A DNA stretch of 64,000 bases from Candidatus Rifleibacteriota bacterium (lineage in GTDB: Bacteria; Muiribacteriota; Ozemobacteria; Ozemobacterales; Ozemobacteraceae), in the NCBI GenBank assembly GCA_012517355.1, contig JAAYVD010000032.1, positions 25,544 to 89,543 on the forward strand, in the 5' to 3' direction. The notes beneath the pieces are model-generated. The model made no database searches and had not been told where the DNA came from. It saw only the letters and a list, made by a program, of their open reading frames with translations. Below are positions 1 through 8,617 of this stretch, piece by piece. The position numbers and the translations under genes were made by a program. Within the stretch, counting starts at the first letter, position 1; each line of letters begins with the position of its first letter.

Positions 1-833
1 GGTGGCGGTCGGGCGGGGAGAGGGACCGCGGCCGAGGCGGCGACCGGTTCCTGGGTGTCGGGTTCCAGCAGCTTCGTAACCGGCTGGAGGTGCAGGAAAT
101 CGCCGGAGAGGACCACCCGGCCTGGGCCGAAGGAGACGCGCAGGCGACCACCTTCGAGGTCGGTGGGGGACAGGCCGGTGGTGGCGAGCACCCAGGCGGC
201 CAGGTGGGAGCGGGCGAGGGCGAACAGCCAGCCGTCGTTCAGTTGCAGGCCGTTGACGAGGAGGCGTTCCACCTTGTAGGAGGGGCCTCCGGGGGCGGTG
301 GCGGCCAGTTCGACCGCGAAGGAGAGGGACCGCATCCAGAACCCCGAACCCTGCAGGACGAGGATGGCCTTGTCGGTCTCGGGCAGGATCCAGGCGTGGT
401 CGAGGGCGAAGCCGCGGGCGGGGATCGGCGCCCAGCGTTGCAGGAGGGCGTTGGCCTCGCCCGCCGTCAGGTCGAGGGTGGCCCCCGGGGCGGCTGTCCC
501 CGTCGCGGCGAACCGGCGCACCTTGTCGGCCAGGTTCCAGCGGTCTTCGCGATCCGGGCGGGGCGCTTCGGGCAGGGAGGGGCGGGTGCGGAGGCCGGTG
601 ATCAGGGGGTCGACGACCCAGAAGAACACGACCCCGGCCACGAGGAGGGCGAGGAGAAGGAAGACGCAGCCGAACCCGCAGCCGAGGAGGCAGCAGGGAC
701 CGCGGGTGGGTGGGCGGGCGGGGTCCGCTCCGGTCGTGCCTTTGGCGGGGGAAGGGCCGTCGGCCGGGGGGGAGGGGGAAGAATCGGACCCGGCGGCGGG
801 GGTCGGGGGCAACCCCGTGGGGCCGGCGGTCAT
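1..833 (-). CDS. Membrane-anchored protein of unknown function (C-terminus beyond window)
   Basis: Reading the minus strand from an ATG at 833-831 gives an open frame that leaves the window at position 1, so the protein is at least 277 residues and its C-terminus is not seen. It begins with a Pro/Ala/Ser-rich stretch of about 45 residues, then a Cys-containing hydrophobic segment (GCVFLLLALLVAGVVFFWVV) that looks like one membrane span, then a soluble domain with phrases such as LDLTAGEANALLQRW and GGRLRVSFGPGRVVLSGDFL. I do not recognise a family. It starts about 10 nt after the cheW stop codon on the same strand, so the two are probably cotranscribed. The codon use (GC-rich third positions) matches the neighbours, which supports it being real and makes the plus-strand frames here shadows. 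Confidence 0.72.
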   Translation of the reverse strand, partial: MTAGPTGLPPTPAAGSDSSPSPPADGPSPAKGTTGADPARPPTRGPCCLLGCGFGCVFLLLALLVAGVVFFWVVDPLITGLRTRPSLPEAPRPDREDRWNLADKVRRFAATGTAAPGATLDLTAGEANALLQRWAPIPARGFALDHAWILPETDKAILVLQGSGFWMRSLSFAVELAATAPGGPSYKVERLLVNGLQLNDGWLFALARSHLAAWVLATTGLSPTDLEGGRLRVSFGPGRVVLSGDFLHLQPVTKLLEPDTQEPVAASAAVPLPARPP

Positions 834-843
834 GCGGCGAGGA

Positions 844-1326
844 TCAGGACTTGATGCCCGCCAGGGCGCTCTGCTCCTCGAACGAGAGGAGATTCTCGAC
901 GTCGAGCAGGATGATCAGCCGTTCGTTGAGTTTGGCCACCCCGGAGATGTAGCGGGAATCGATGGTCAGGGAGAAGATGTCGGGGGTCTTCTCGACCTGG
1001 TCGGAATACAGGCGGATGACTTCGGAAACGTTGTCGACGACCAAGCCGACGAGGTTCTTGTTGAACTCGACGATGAGGATCTTGGCCTGGGCGGGGTCGA
1101 CGGCGGGGGGAAGGTCGAACCGCTTGCGGAGATCGATGACCGGCAGGATCCTGCCGCGCAGGTTGATGACGCCTTCCACGAACTTGGGCGCCTTGGGCAC
1201 TTTGCGGATCTCGGTCATGCTCTGGATTTCGCGGACCTTGGCGATGGTGATGGCATACTCGTCGGTGCCGAGATAGAAGCCGACGACCTGGAATTCATGT
1301 CTGACCTGGGCCTTCTTGACCACCAT
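844..1326 (-). CDS. cheW: CheW-like chemotaxis coupling protein
   Basis: The 160-residue protein is a single CheW domain, the usual full length. CheW-fold hallmarks are visible: FYLGTDEYAITIAKVREI near residues 17-34, a GVINLRGRILPVIDLRKRF segment (about 52-70), and GLVVDNVSEVIRL followed by a C-terminal LLDVENLLS strand. CheW couples membrane chemoreceptors to the CheA kinase in the cytoplasm. No other chemotaxis gene is within the window, so it may serve a receptor complex encoded elsewhere or a CheW-based signalling scaffold. It is followed at close spacing by the membrane protein at 1-833 and is divergent from the molybdenum hydroxylase genes. Confidence 0.93.
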   Translation of the reverse strand: MVVKKAQVRHEFQVVGFYLGTDEYAITIAKVREIQSMTEIRKVPKAPKFVEGVINLRGRILPVIDLRKRFDLPPAVDPAQAKILIVEFNKNLVGLVVDNVSEVIRLYSDQVEKTPDIFSLTIDSRYISGVAKLNERLIILLDVENLLSFEEQSALAGIKS

Positions 1327-1479
1327 GCGGGTATCCTATCACGCGGGTTTCCGGCGGGCAAGCCTGGGGTTGGACAGACGGCGGGGGTCGTGGGAGCGGT
1401 TTCCGCTTTTGTTTTTGGCGGCCTTATGGTTGAATACAGGGGTCACCGTCCCCCAACCATTTTCGCGGAGGAGGTTCCT

Positions 1480-3837
1480 GTGGATCTGAAGTATGTAGGA
1501 AAGAACATCAAGCGCCCGGACGCGGTCAAGAAGGCGACCGGAAAGGCCATCTACCTCGACGACATCCAGCTGCCGGGCATGTTGTACGCGGCCATCCTGC
1601 GGCCCGATTTCGCGCATGCGAAGATCCTCTCGATCGACACGTCCGAAGCAGAGAAGGGCGAAGGGGTGGTGAAGGTCGTCACGGGGAAGGGGTGCGATTT
1701 CCGGTACGGCGACAACATCCGCGACCTGGTGCCGATGGCCATCGACAAGGTGCGCTACATCGGCGAGCCGGTGGCGGCCGTCATCGCCACCAGCAAGCAC
1801 CTGGCGAAACAGGCGGTGAAGAAGATCAAGGTCGAGTATGAGCCCCTTCCCGTCTACACCGACGCCCTCGCCGCGATGGAAAAGGGCGCGGCCCTGATCC
1901 ATGAGAACAGCGGTGACTACTGGCATCTGCCGGGGCTCGGACCGAAACCGGGGACGAACATCGCGAACCACTATTTCCTGAAAAAGGGCGACGTCGAGAA
2001 GGGGTTCGCCGAGGCCGAGATCACGGTCGAGGGCGAATTCGTCTATCCCTTCGGCTCCTGCGCGGCCATCGAGCCGCACGGGTCGATCGCCTGGTTCCAC
2101 GAGGACAAGACGATCGAACTGTGGTCGTCGTCGATCTGCCCGTTCATCATCCGCGAGGAACTGGCCCGCGTCTACAAGCTGCCCGAGTCCGACGTGCGCG
2201 TCCACATCCCCGAGCTGGGCGGCTGCTTCGGATACAAGTCCGACATCACCGTCGAGCAGACGATCGCCTGGATCGCCAGCTTCGTGCCGGGCCATCCGGT
2301 CAAATGGGTCGCCAGCCGCAAAGAGGACTTTTTGAGCACCCTGCTGGGTCACGGGATGCGCGTCAGGATGAAGGTCGGGGCGAAGAAGGACGGCAAGCTG
2401 ACCGCCCTGCGCACCACCGTCTATCACTCGACCGGCGCGTATTCCGACACCGGGGTGCACGTCTCGATCGCCGCCGGCCACAACTCGGCGGGCACCTACG
2501 AGTTCCCCAACATCCACCAGGATTCCTTCCTCGTCTACACCAACACGCCGCCGGTCGGGGCGTTCCGCGGCTACGGCCACCAGGAGGGCCAGTTCGCCAT
2601 CGAGCGGCTGATGGACATCCTGGCCCGCAAGCTGCAGATGACCCCCTTCGAGCTGCGGTCGAAGAACTACCTGCGGCCCGGCACCACCTCGTCCCTCGGG
2701 GAACGCATGTACGTCTCCAGCGGCGACGTGACCAAGTGCGCCGCCATCGTCCAGAAGGCGGTCTACGGGCATGAGAAACCGAAGGAGGACGACAAGTACT
2801 GGTATGGCCGTGGGTTCGCCGCCCTGACCAAGACGCCCAAGGGCGCCCCGCACTCCTCGAAGAGCTGCTATCTGAAATTCAACGGCGACGGCAGCGTCTC
2901 GATCAACATGGGCGGGGCCGAGGTCGGGCAGGGACTGCGCAACGTGGTGCGGCTGATCGCCGCCGAGACCCTGAAGATCCCGCCGGAGCGCATCCGCGTC
3001 TACACCGAGATCGACACCCAGTTCTCGCCGTGGGAATGGCAGACGATCGGGTCGATGTTCACCCTGCAAGGCGGCGGCGCGGTGGTCAAAGCCTGCCAGC
3101 GGGCGATCGCCATGTTCAAGAAGACGGCGGCGCAGGTGCTGCGGGTGGAAGAGGAGATGCTCGACTACGACGGCGAACACGTCTTTCTGAAGAACGACCC
3201 GGCGATGAAGATCGAGGTGCACCGCCTGACCCGCGGCTACATGTACGAGAACGGCATGACCGCCGGCGAGGTGGTCCACACCACGTCTGACATGCGGCTG
3301 CCGCGGTATTCCGGGCCCGACCCGGCCACCGGGCAGGGGACGATGGGCGTGTCCTACACCTTCGGGGCGCAGGGGTGCGAGATCCGCATCGAGAAGGCGA
3401 CGGGGAAGGTGATCATCGACCACTTCGCCAGCTCGTTCGACGTCGGCAGGGTGATCAGCCCCGAGCAGATCCGCGGCCAGATCGCGGGCGGCGTGATGAT
3501 GGGAATCGGCGCGACCTTGTACGAGGAAGTGAAGTTTGACAAGGACGGCAAAGGGCTCAACCCCCACTATTCGAAATACCGGTTCCCCAACATCAAGGAC
3601 GCGCCGAAGAAGCAGACCATCGAATGCGTCGAGACCCCCGAGGCGATCGGTCCCTACGGGGCCCGCGGCATCGGCGAGCACCCGGTCATCGGGGTGGCCC
3701 CGTCCATCCTGAATGCCATCCAGGACGCCATCGGCGTCGAGTTCTTCGAAATCCCGGTCACCCCCGAGAAGATCCTGGCCGCCGTGGCGGCGAAGGGTTC
3801 GGGCAAACCGGGGCAGGCCGGGAAATCCGGCAAGTGA
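1480..3837 (+). CDS. Molybdenum hydroxylase, large molybdopterin-binding subunit (xanthine dehydrogenase/CoxL family)
   Basis: This 785-residue protein binds the Mo-pterin cofactor and catalyses hydroxylation of a heterocycle or aldehyde in a xanthine-dehydrogenase-type complex. It begins with the family start (NIKRPDAVKKATGKAIYLDD) and carries GGCFGYKSD at about 247, GAFRGYGHQEGQ at about 361, GGAEVGQGL at about 478 and GPYGARGIGE at 724-733, whose last Glu is the expected catalytic base. I start it at the GTG at 1480 because GGAGGAGG lies just upstream; the open frame reaches much further 5' but that part overlaps cheW and has no family similarity. The 2Fe-2S subunit follows after 30 nt. 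No FAD-binding subunit is encoded nearby. The substrate cannot be read from sequence; the deaminase-like neighbour favours a purine or pyrimidine. Confidence 0.92.
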   Translation: MDLKYVGKNIKRPDAVKKATGKAIYLDDIQLPGMLYAAILRPDFAHAKILSIDTSEAEKGEGVVKVVTGKGCDFRYGDNIRDLVPMAIDKVRYIGEPVAAVIATSKHLAKQAVKKIKVEYEPLPVYTDALAAMEKGAALIHENSGDYWHLPGLGPKPGTNIANHYFLKKGDVEKGFAEAEITVEGEFVYPFGSCAAIEPHGSIAWFHEDKTIELWSSSICPFIIREELARVYKLPESDVRVHIPELGGCFGYKSDITVEQTIAWIASFVPGHPVKWVASRKEDFLSTLLGHGMRVRMKVGAKKDGKLTALRTTVYHSTGAYSDTGVHVSIAAGHNSAGTYEFPNIHQDSFLVYTNTPPVGAFRGYGHQEGQFAIERLMDILARKLQMTPFELRSKNYLRPGTTSSLGERMYVSSGDVTKCAAIVQKAVYGHEKPKEDDKYWYGRGFAALTKTPKGAPHSSKSCYLKFNGDGSVSINMGGAEVGQGLRNVVRLIAAETLKIPPERIRVYTEIDTQFSPWEWQTIGSMFTLQGGGAVVKACQRAIAMFKKTAAQVLRVEEEMLDYDGEHVFLKNDPAMKIEVHRLTRGYMYENGMTAGEVVHTTSDMRLPRYSGPDPATGQGTMGVSYTFGAQGCEIRIEKATGKVIIDHFASSFDVGRVISPEQIRGQIAGGVMMGIGATLYEEVKFDKDGKGLNPHYSKYRFPNIKDAPKKQTIECVETPEAIGPYGARGIGEHPVIGVAPSILNAIQDAIGVEFFEIPVTPEKILAAVAAKGSGKPGQAGKSGK

Positions 3838-3867
3838 GCAGCCTGCGAGGCGAAAGAGACGAACATC

Positions 3868-4362
3868 ATGGCTGAAACGATCACGTTCAAGGTCAATGGC
3901 GAGACGAAGACGGTGTCCCTCGAGGGGCACGAGAAGCTTTTGGAGATCCTGCGCGACAAGCTGTCGTTGACGGGGACGAAGTGCGGCTGCGACGACGCGT
4001 CGTGCGGGGCCTGCACGGTGGTGGTCAACGGCGAGGCGAAGAAGAGCTGCGTCTTCCCGCAGGCGAAACTGGCGGGGGCCGAGGTGACGACCATCGAGGG
4101 GCTGGCCGGCAAGGCCGGGGAGCTGCATCCGATCCAGCAGGCGATGATCGACGGCGGGGCGGTGCAGTGCGGCTACTGCATTCCCGGCATCGTCATGGAG
4201 CTGCACGGGTTGTTCTCGAAGAACCCTGACGCCGGCCACGACGAGATCACCGAGGCCCTGTCGCGGCACTTCTGCCGCTGCACGGGGTACGAGGCGATCA
4301 TGGCCAGCGCCCTGCTGGCGCAGAAGTACCTGAAGGAAGGCAAGGGCGGGAAGAAGTCGTAG
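3868..4362 (+). CDS. Molybdenum hydroxylase, 2Fe-2S small subunit
   Basis: The 164-residue protein has the two-domain architecture of CoxS/XdhC-type iron-sulfur subunits. The plant-type ferredoxin cluster is held by Cys41, Cys46, Cys49 and Cys61 (within GCDDASCGACTVVVNG and the following Cys). The helical second domain has CGYC at 101-104 and CRC at 136-138. It passes electrons from the Mo site of the 1480-3837 product. In most three-subunit enzymes a FAD subunit would take them next, but none is encoded here, so the acceptor is unknown. An extra Cys39 precedes the cluster. Same strand and 30 nt after the large subunit, so almost certainly one transcript. Confidence 0.94.
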   Translation: MAETITFKVNGETKTVSLEGHEKLLEILRDKLSLTGTKCGCDDASCGACTVVVNGEAKKSCVFPQAKLAGAEVTTIEGLAGKAGELHPIQQAMIDGGAVQCGYCIPGIVMELHGLFSKNPDAGHDEITEALSRHFCRCTGYEAIMASALLAQKYLKEGKGGKKS

Positions 4363-4684
4363 ACGAAAGATCCCCGGTGGTCGACGGCCCGAGGCCAGGC
4401 TGGATCACGGCGGAAAAGATTCACACAGATGAACACCGGGGAACACAGGTAACCCAGGTAACCAAGATAACCAAGATAACCAAGATTACCCAGATACCAG
4501 AGATGCATTCAGATCCATGCGGAAGCAGGGAAGCCGCCGGACCGGTCTCCCAGGGAATTCCAGGGGCCGGCAGGCGGGATGGTCGCCCGTGAAGTGACCC
4601 CAGACCAGCTGCCGGCCGAGTCGGCGAGAGGCCGGGGGGCGCGGCGGCAGGTTCCGAAGACATCAACCAAACAGGAGGAAGGAC
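4363..4684 (+). repeat. Intergenic stretch with a 9-bp tandem repeat
   Basis: This 322-nt gap between two purine/pyrimidine-type genes contains a run of near-perfect 9-nt units (AACCAAGAT type) at about 4448-4497, preceded by a CACACAGATGAACACC phrase. On the reverse strand this reads as a meaningless GYLGYLGYLGYL peptide. AT content is higher than in the flanking genes. I see no gene in it. A Shine-Dalgarno sequence (AGGAGGAAGG) just before 4685 belongs to the downstream gene. Confidence 0.7.
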
Positions 4685-5905
4685 GTGGATTTCGATCTCA
4701 TCATCACCAACGCGCAGTTGCGCCGCAAAGAGGGGAAGTTCGACATCGCCATCGACAAGGGTGTCATCAAGAAGATCGAGAAGAAGATCGCCGGCAAGGC
4801 GAAGAAGACGATCGATGCCGGGGGCCGGCTGGTCACCGAGTCGTTCGTCAACACCCACCTGCACCTGTGCAAGGTGTACACGCTGCAGATGCTCGATTCG
4901 AAGGCCCTGACCTCATACCATGGCTCGAACATGGGGGCGGCGATGACCGCCATCGAGCTGGCGGCGCGGGTCAAGGAGCACTACGACGAGAAATGGATCA
5001 TCAAGAACGTCCGCAAGGCCCTCAAGTCGGCCGCCCTGTATGGCAACACCCACATCCGCGCCTTCGCGGACGTCGATTCGAAGGCGAAGCTGATCGGGCT
5101 GAAGGCGCTGCTGAAGGCGCGGGACGAGTTCAAGGGCATCGTCGACGTGCAGGTCGTGGCCTTCCCCCAGGACGGCGTGGTGCGTGAGCCCGGCACCGTC
5201 GACCTGATCAAGAAGTCCATGGACCTCGGGGCCGACGTGGTGGGCGGCATTCCCTGGATCGAGTACACCGACGCCGACTCGAAGAAGCACGTCGACGAGA
5301 TGTGCAACATCGCGAAGAAGTACGACACCGACGTGTCGATGCTGGTTGACGACGCGGGCGACGCCGGGCTGCGCACGCTCGAGATGCTGGCGGTCAAGAT
5401 GCTGGAGCAGGGCCGCATCGGCCGCGCGCTGGCGCACCATGCCCGCGCCATGGCGTTGTATCCCGAGCCGTACTTCCGCAAGATCTCGGCCCTGCTGAAG
5501 AAGGCGGGGATGGGCGTGGTCAGCGACCCGCACACCGGCCCGCTGCACGCGAAGGTGAAGGAGCTGCTGGCCGAGGGCAACCTGGTGATGCTGGGCCAGG
5601 ACGACATCGCCGACGCCTACTACCCCTTCGGGCGCAACAACATGCTCGAGGTGGCCTTTTTGAACGTGCACCTGCTGTGGATGACCACCTTCCCCGAGAT
5701 GGAGACGATCTACGACATGATCACCGTCAACCCGGGCAAGGCGATCAACCTGAAGAACTTCGAGCTGAAGCCGGGCGCCCCGGCGCACCTGGTCGTGCTG
5801 AACGAGAAGTCGGTCTACGAGGCGATCTGGAACCACCAACCGCCTCTGCACGTCATCAGCCACGGCAAGCTCATCGACAAGGACGCGATGCAGGCCGCCG
5901 ACTGA
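4685..5905 (+). CDS. Amidohydrolase family protein, cytosine-deaminase-like
   Basis: The 406-residue protein follows the CodA/AtzC branch of the amidohydrolase superfamily from end to end: an N-terminal beta-sandwich (DLIITNAQL), the HxH metal motif THLHLCK (His58, His60), the HHARAM segment (His251/His252 region) and GQDDIADAYYPFG with the catalytic Asp pair at 306-307. The strand that in E. coli CodA carries His214 and Glu217 reads SMLVDDAGD here, so by alignment the metal His is Leu220 and the catalytic Glu is Asp223. It may therefore use a different metal arrangement or substrate. The GTG start at 4685 is preceded by AGGAGGAAGG. It follows the molybdenum hydroxylase subunits, which suggests a shared nucleobase or heterocycle catabolic role. 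Confidence 0.82.
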   Translation: MDFDLIITNAQLRRKEGKFDIAIDKGVIKKIEKKIAGKAKKTIDAGGRLVTESFVNTHLHLCKVYTLQMLDSKALTSYHGSNMGAAMTAIELAARVKEHYDEKWIIKNVRKALKSAALYGNTHIRAFADVDSKAKLIGLKALLKARDEFKGIVDVQVVAFPQDGVVREPGTVDLIKKSMDLGADVVGGIPWIEYTDADSKKHVDEMCNIAKKYDTDVSMLVDDAGDAGLRTLEMLAVKMLEQGRIGRALAHHARAMALYPEPYFRKISALLKKAGMGVVSDPHTGPLHAKVKELLAEGNLVMLGQDDIADAYYPFGRNNMLEVAFLNVHLLWMTTFPEMETIYDMITVNPGKAINLKNFELKPGAPAHLVVLNEKSVYEAIWNHQPPLHVISHGKLIDKDAMQAAD

Positions 5906-5951
5906 CCGGAACGGGAGGGATCCCGGAGGGCCATGAACGAACACGGGTGAT

Positions 5952-5979
5952 GCAGGGGCGGGTCGCGACCCGCCCCTGC
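5952..5979. terminator. Perfect GC-rich palindrome, possible terminator or REP-like element
   Basis: GCAGGGGCGGGTC at 5952-5964 pairs perfectly with 5967-5979 across a two-base centre. It lies 47 nt after the amidohydrolase stop and just before the IS630 end. It has no U-run on either side, so it may be a dispersed palindromic unit rather than a classical intrinsic terminator. Confidence 0.55.
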
Positions 5980-5993
5980 TGACAATCCTCGTA

Positions 5994-7107
5994 TCTGCTT
6001 GCATAAATATTGATATTTATGGTGGCATTATGCATGAGCAAGATCGCACCCGAAATTATCCTGTCCAACCGCGAGCGGAGGATCCTTCAGGACTATCAAA
6101 GTGCCGGCAAGACCGAGCAGAGGCTTGTCCGTCGCAGCAAGATTGTCCTCCTTGCCGCCAAGGGGCTGATGAATCAGGAAATCGCCCAGCAACTGGAAAT
6201 TGGCGAGCCCCAAGTCTCTCGCTGGCGCACTCGCTTTAGTGAGGGTCGCCTCTCTGCCTTGTTCGATCGCCCCCGACCGGGGAAACCCGAGACTTACGAC
6301 GCCCTGACGGAGAAGCGGGTCCTTCAGATGCTTGACGGCCCTCCGCCCAGTGGTATGGCTACATGGTCTGGGTCCACGCTGGCGAGGGCCCTCGGAGATG
6401 TCTCCGACGACCAAGTTTGGAGGATTCTACGTAGGCATAAGATCAGTCTGCAGCGCCGAAGGTCCTGGTGCATCAGCACTGATCCTCAGTTTGCCCCCAA
6501 AGCCGCCGACATTGTTGGGCTGTATCTGGCTCCGCCCACAAACGCTGTCGTGATTTGCGTCGACGAGAAGCCCCGCATTCAAGCGGTGGAGCGCGCGCAG
6601 GGTTACCTCCGCCTGCCGAACGGGCGAGCTCTGACCGGGCGAAGCCATGAGTATGCGCGGCATGGGACAACGACCTTGTTTGCTGCGCTGAACGTGGCAA
6701 CCGGGGAGGTCACGGGGGGGGGCATTATCAGCGGCGCCGCCGCGTTGACTTCCTCGATTTCATGAATGGGGTTGTCGCCGACTGCGAGGGGAAGGAGATT
6801 CACGTCATCCTTGACAGCCTGACCACCCACAAGCCAAAGCGGGATATGTGACTGGCCAGAAGGAAGAACGTCCACTTCCATTTCACCCCCACCCATGCCT
6901 CTTGGCTGAACCAAATCGAAGTCTGGTTCAGCATTTTGACCCGCCAGGCCCTCAGTGCCGCAAATTTCGAGTCCGTGGCTCAGCTTCAGCAAGCGATCGA
7001 GGCTTTCATCGCAGCCTACAACCAGACGGCTGCTCCGTTTGAGTGGACCAAGGCTGAAGTTCACCAAAAAAACCCAAAGAATAAATTCGCTGAATTATGC
7101 AAGTAGA
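5994..7107 (+). mobile_element. IS630-family insertion sequence, decayed
   Basis: The element has 13-bp terminal inverted repeats, TCTGCTTGCATAA at 5994-6006 and its complement (TTATGCAAGTAGA) at 7095-7107, matching at 12 of 13 positions. It is flanked by a TA dinucleotide on both sides (5992-5993 and 7108-7109), the target duplication characteristic of the IS630/Tc1 group. The single transposase frame inside is broken by a frameshift and a stop codon, so this copy is not autonomous. The GC content of the element is lower than that of its surroundings, consistent with acquisition from elsewhere. Confidence 0.9.
6034..7106 (+). pseudogene. IS630 transposase, frameshifted and with an internal stop
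   Basis: The first part (from ATG 6034) encodes the helix-turn-helix region (MNQEIAQQLEIGEPQVSRWR) and the first catalytic Asp in VICVDEKPRIQ. At a run of nine G residues (6714-6722) the frame is lost; the continuation, in a different frame, restores YQRRRRVDFLDFMNG, the second Asp in VILDSLTTHK and the Glu in NQIEVWF. Within this second part, TGA at 6849-6851 sits where the family has Trp (KRDM-W-LARRKNV). The last codon, TAG at 7104-7106, lies in the right inverted repeat. A slippery G-run could allow ribosomal frameshifting, but the additional in-frame stop argues for decay. Confidence 0.88.
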
Positions 7108-7286
7108 TACTAGTGGGATCCCGACTTGAACGGGGGGTGGAATGGCCCTGCGGTACCCCTCCCTGCCGTTCGGGTTGGGAAGCCCGGCGGGGCTGAGGTC
7201 GCGGGGGAGCGCAGCAAAGGGGGGGGAGAAATCCGGGGACGGTTCCAGGCTCCCCTATCGCCCTCTTGATGGCTTCTCCGGCCCTT

Positions 7287-8399
7287 TCAGTCCTTTCCCG
7301 GTTCCTGGATCTTTTGGATGAATCCTCCGGGGTTGACGATGACCCCCCCGTTGAACGGGGTCCCGGTACCGCGGAGAAGCCTGAACACATCTTCCTCGGA
7401 CAAATCGGGAGCGATCTGGAATCCCAGGGCAATGACCCCGGCCAGGTAGGGAGCCCCCCAACTCAACCCCCCCTTTGCCCCGAAAGTGAACTCCTTTTCT
7501 CCGGCGAAACTGGCTACCGTGCGGTTGTCGATGGGAACATACAAAAGCCCAGCCGGCAACTCCGCCCGCCGGCCCTTCGCGAAACAACAGATCTCGAAGT
7601 TCGATGGGTCATCGGCATCCTTGTACAGCGGACATCCCACCCCGAAGATGTCTCTGGCGCAATGGATGACGATCAACCCGCTCCGCCGGGCTTCCTCCAG
7701 GGTCCTCTTCCATTCCTCGAGATTCTGGAAATCCTGATTGAAGCCGATGGAGACGCTGACCACCCTGATTCGCGCCGTTGGCTCCTTCCCCGTGTTGAAC
7801 GCCAGGATCCGCCGCAGGGCGGCGGTTCTTGGCGCGTAATCGCGCTTCCAGCTGGGTTCGGCGAAAAAAAACAGGGATGCTCCGGGAGCCGTCCCGCATG
7901 TTTCCCCGACCAGCAGGCTGGAGACGGCCGCGCCGTGCATTTGTGGTCCGACCCCCTCGCAGTCGATGGGGACGTAGGTGGCGATCTTGCCTTTGTACTC
8001 CTCGTGCTCCAGCAGTAAGGGTTGGTCGATGATGGCGACGTTCACGCCCTTGCCGGTAATCCCCTGCCGGTGCAGGGCCCGGATCCCCAGGCCCGGATTC
8101 CGACACATGTCCAGAAGTTCCCGGGGATTGAACCGCTCCGGCAGTTTTTCTCTTGGGGGCCATATGGTCAGTGTATCGAATTCAGATTTCAGCAGAACGG
8201 CATGCTTGTCCCGGAAATCCGCATCCGCGATGCTCCATTTCTTCATTTGCAGGATGACTCCCCGCAAATCGGCATACTCCTTCAGATCGTGGAAATCCGG
8301 TTTTCCCTGGACCCCTTCGGCAAAACCCGGGTGGGATCTCCATGCCAGGACCGCCGACAACACGAGGCACAGGGAAAAAGAAAGGAATCTCCTGTTCAA
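7287..8399 (-). CDS. Exported subtilisin-like (S8) serine peptidase homologue
   Basis: The protein has the three catalytic blocks of subtilases in order: Asp in VNVAIIDQPLLLEHEEY, His in MHGAAVSSLLVG, and Ser in GGLSWGAPYLAGVIALG (compare GTSMAAPHVAG). The oxyanion-hole Asn region (normally AAGN) reads HCARDIFGVGC, so that residue may be lost. I prefer the TTG start at 8399 (370 residues): it gives a clean signal peptide (NRRFLSFSLCLVLSAVLAW) and has GGGGAG upstream, whereas the longer frame to 8549 adds 50 residues with no signal and no ribosome binding site. It stands alone beside the IS element. Likely periplasmic or secreted; substrate unknown. Confidence 0.78.
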   Translation of the reverse strand: MNRRFLSFSLCLVLSAVLAWRSHPGFAEGVQGKPDFHDLKEYADLRGVILQMKKWSIADADFRDKHAVLLKSEFDTLTIWPPREKLPERFNPRELLDMCRNPGLGIRALHRQGITGKGVNVAIIDQPLLLEHEEYKGKIATYVPIDCEGVGPQMHGAAVSSLLVGETCGTAPGASLFFFAEPSWKRDYAPRTAALRRILAFNTGKEPTARIRVVSVSIGFNQDFQNLEEWKRTLEEARRSGLIVIHCARDIFGVGCPLYKDADDPSNFEICCFAKGRRAELPAGLLYVPIDNRTVASFAGEKEFTFGAKGGLSWGAPYLAGVIALGFQIAPDLSEEDVFRLLRGTGTPFNGGVIVNPGGFIQKIQEPGKD

Positions 8400-8617
8400 C
8401 CGCGCTCTCCCCGCCAGAACCTTGATGCCAAAACCGTGGCTCCAGCCGGCGACGGACGGCCGGAGTCCTCTGAAGGTGAGCCCGTGGTACATTGCGAATC
8501 CAAGTTTTCCCGATGGCGCATTCCATTCCGATAGCACAAAACCCACCACCGGGCAAACCGGGAGGTGAAAGGGGAATGATTGTCACGAAGGGACAAGAAG
8601 GGCCACGGATGAAGCAA

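Noticed and set aside
90..854. Long plus-strand frames across the first 850 bases
   Set aside because: They are Gly/Arg-rich antisense readings of the minus-strand gene at 1-833, which has a start next to cheW, a membrane span and matching codon use.
298..1479. N-terminal extension of the molybdenum hydroxylase large subunit
   Set aside because: It would overlap cheW completely, has no family similarity, and a good ribosome binding site precedes the GTG at 1480.
1339..4269. 976-residue minus-strand frame opposite the Mo hydroxylase genes
   Set aside because: Shadow of GC-rich coding sequence; composition is His/Arg/Asp/Gly biased with no motifs.
4173..4508. Minus-strand peptide with GYLGYLGYL repeats
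   Set aside because: It arises from the 9-bp non-coding tandem repeat and the antisense of the 2Fe-2S subunit.
6849..6851. TGA read as Trp in the IS630 transposase, hinting at an alternative genetic code
   Set aside because: Other genes in the window end normally at TGA (for example 844, 3837, 14725), and the same element has a second lesion, so this is a nonsense mutation.
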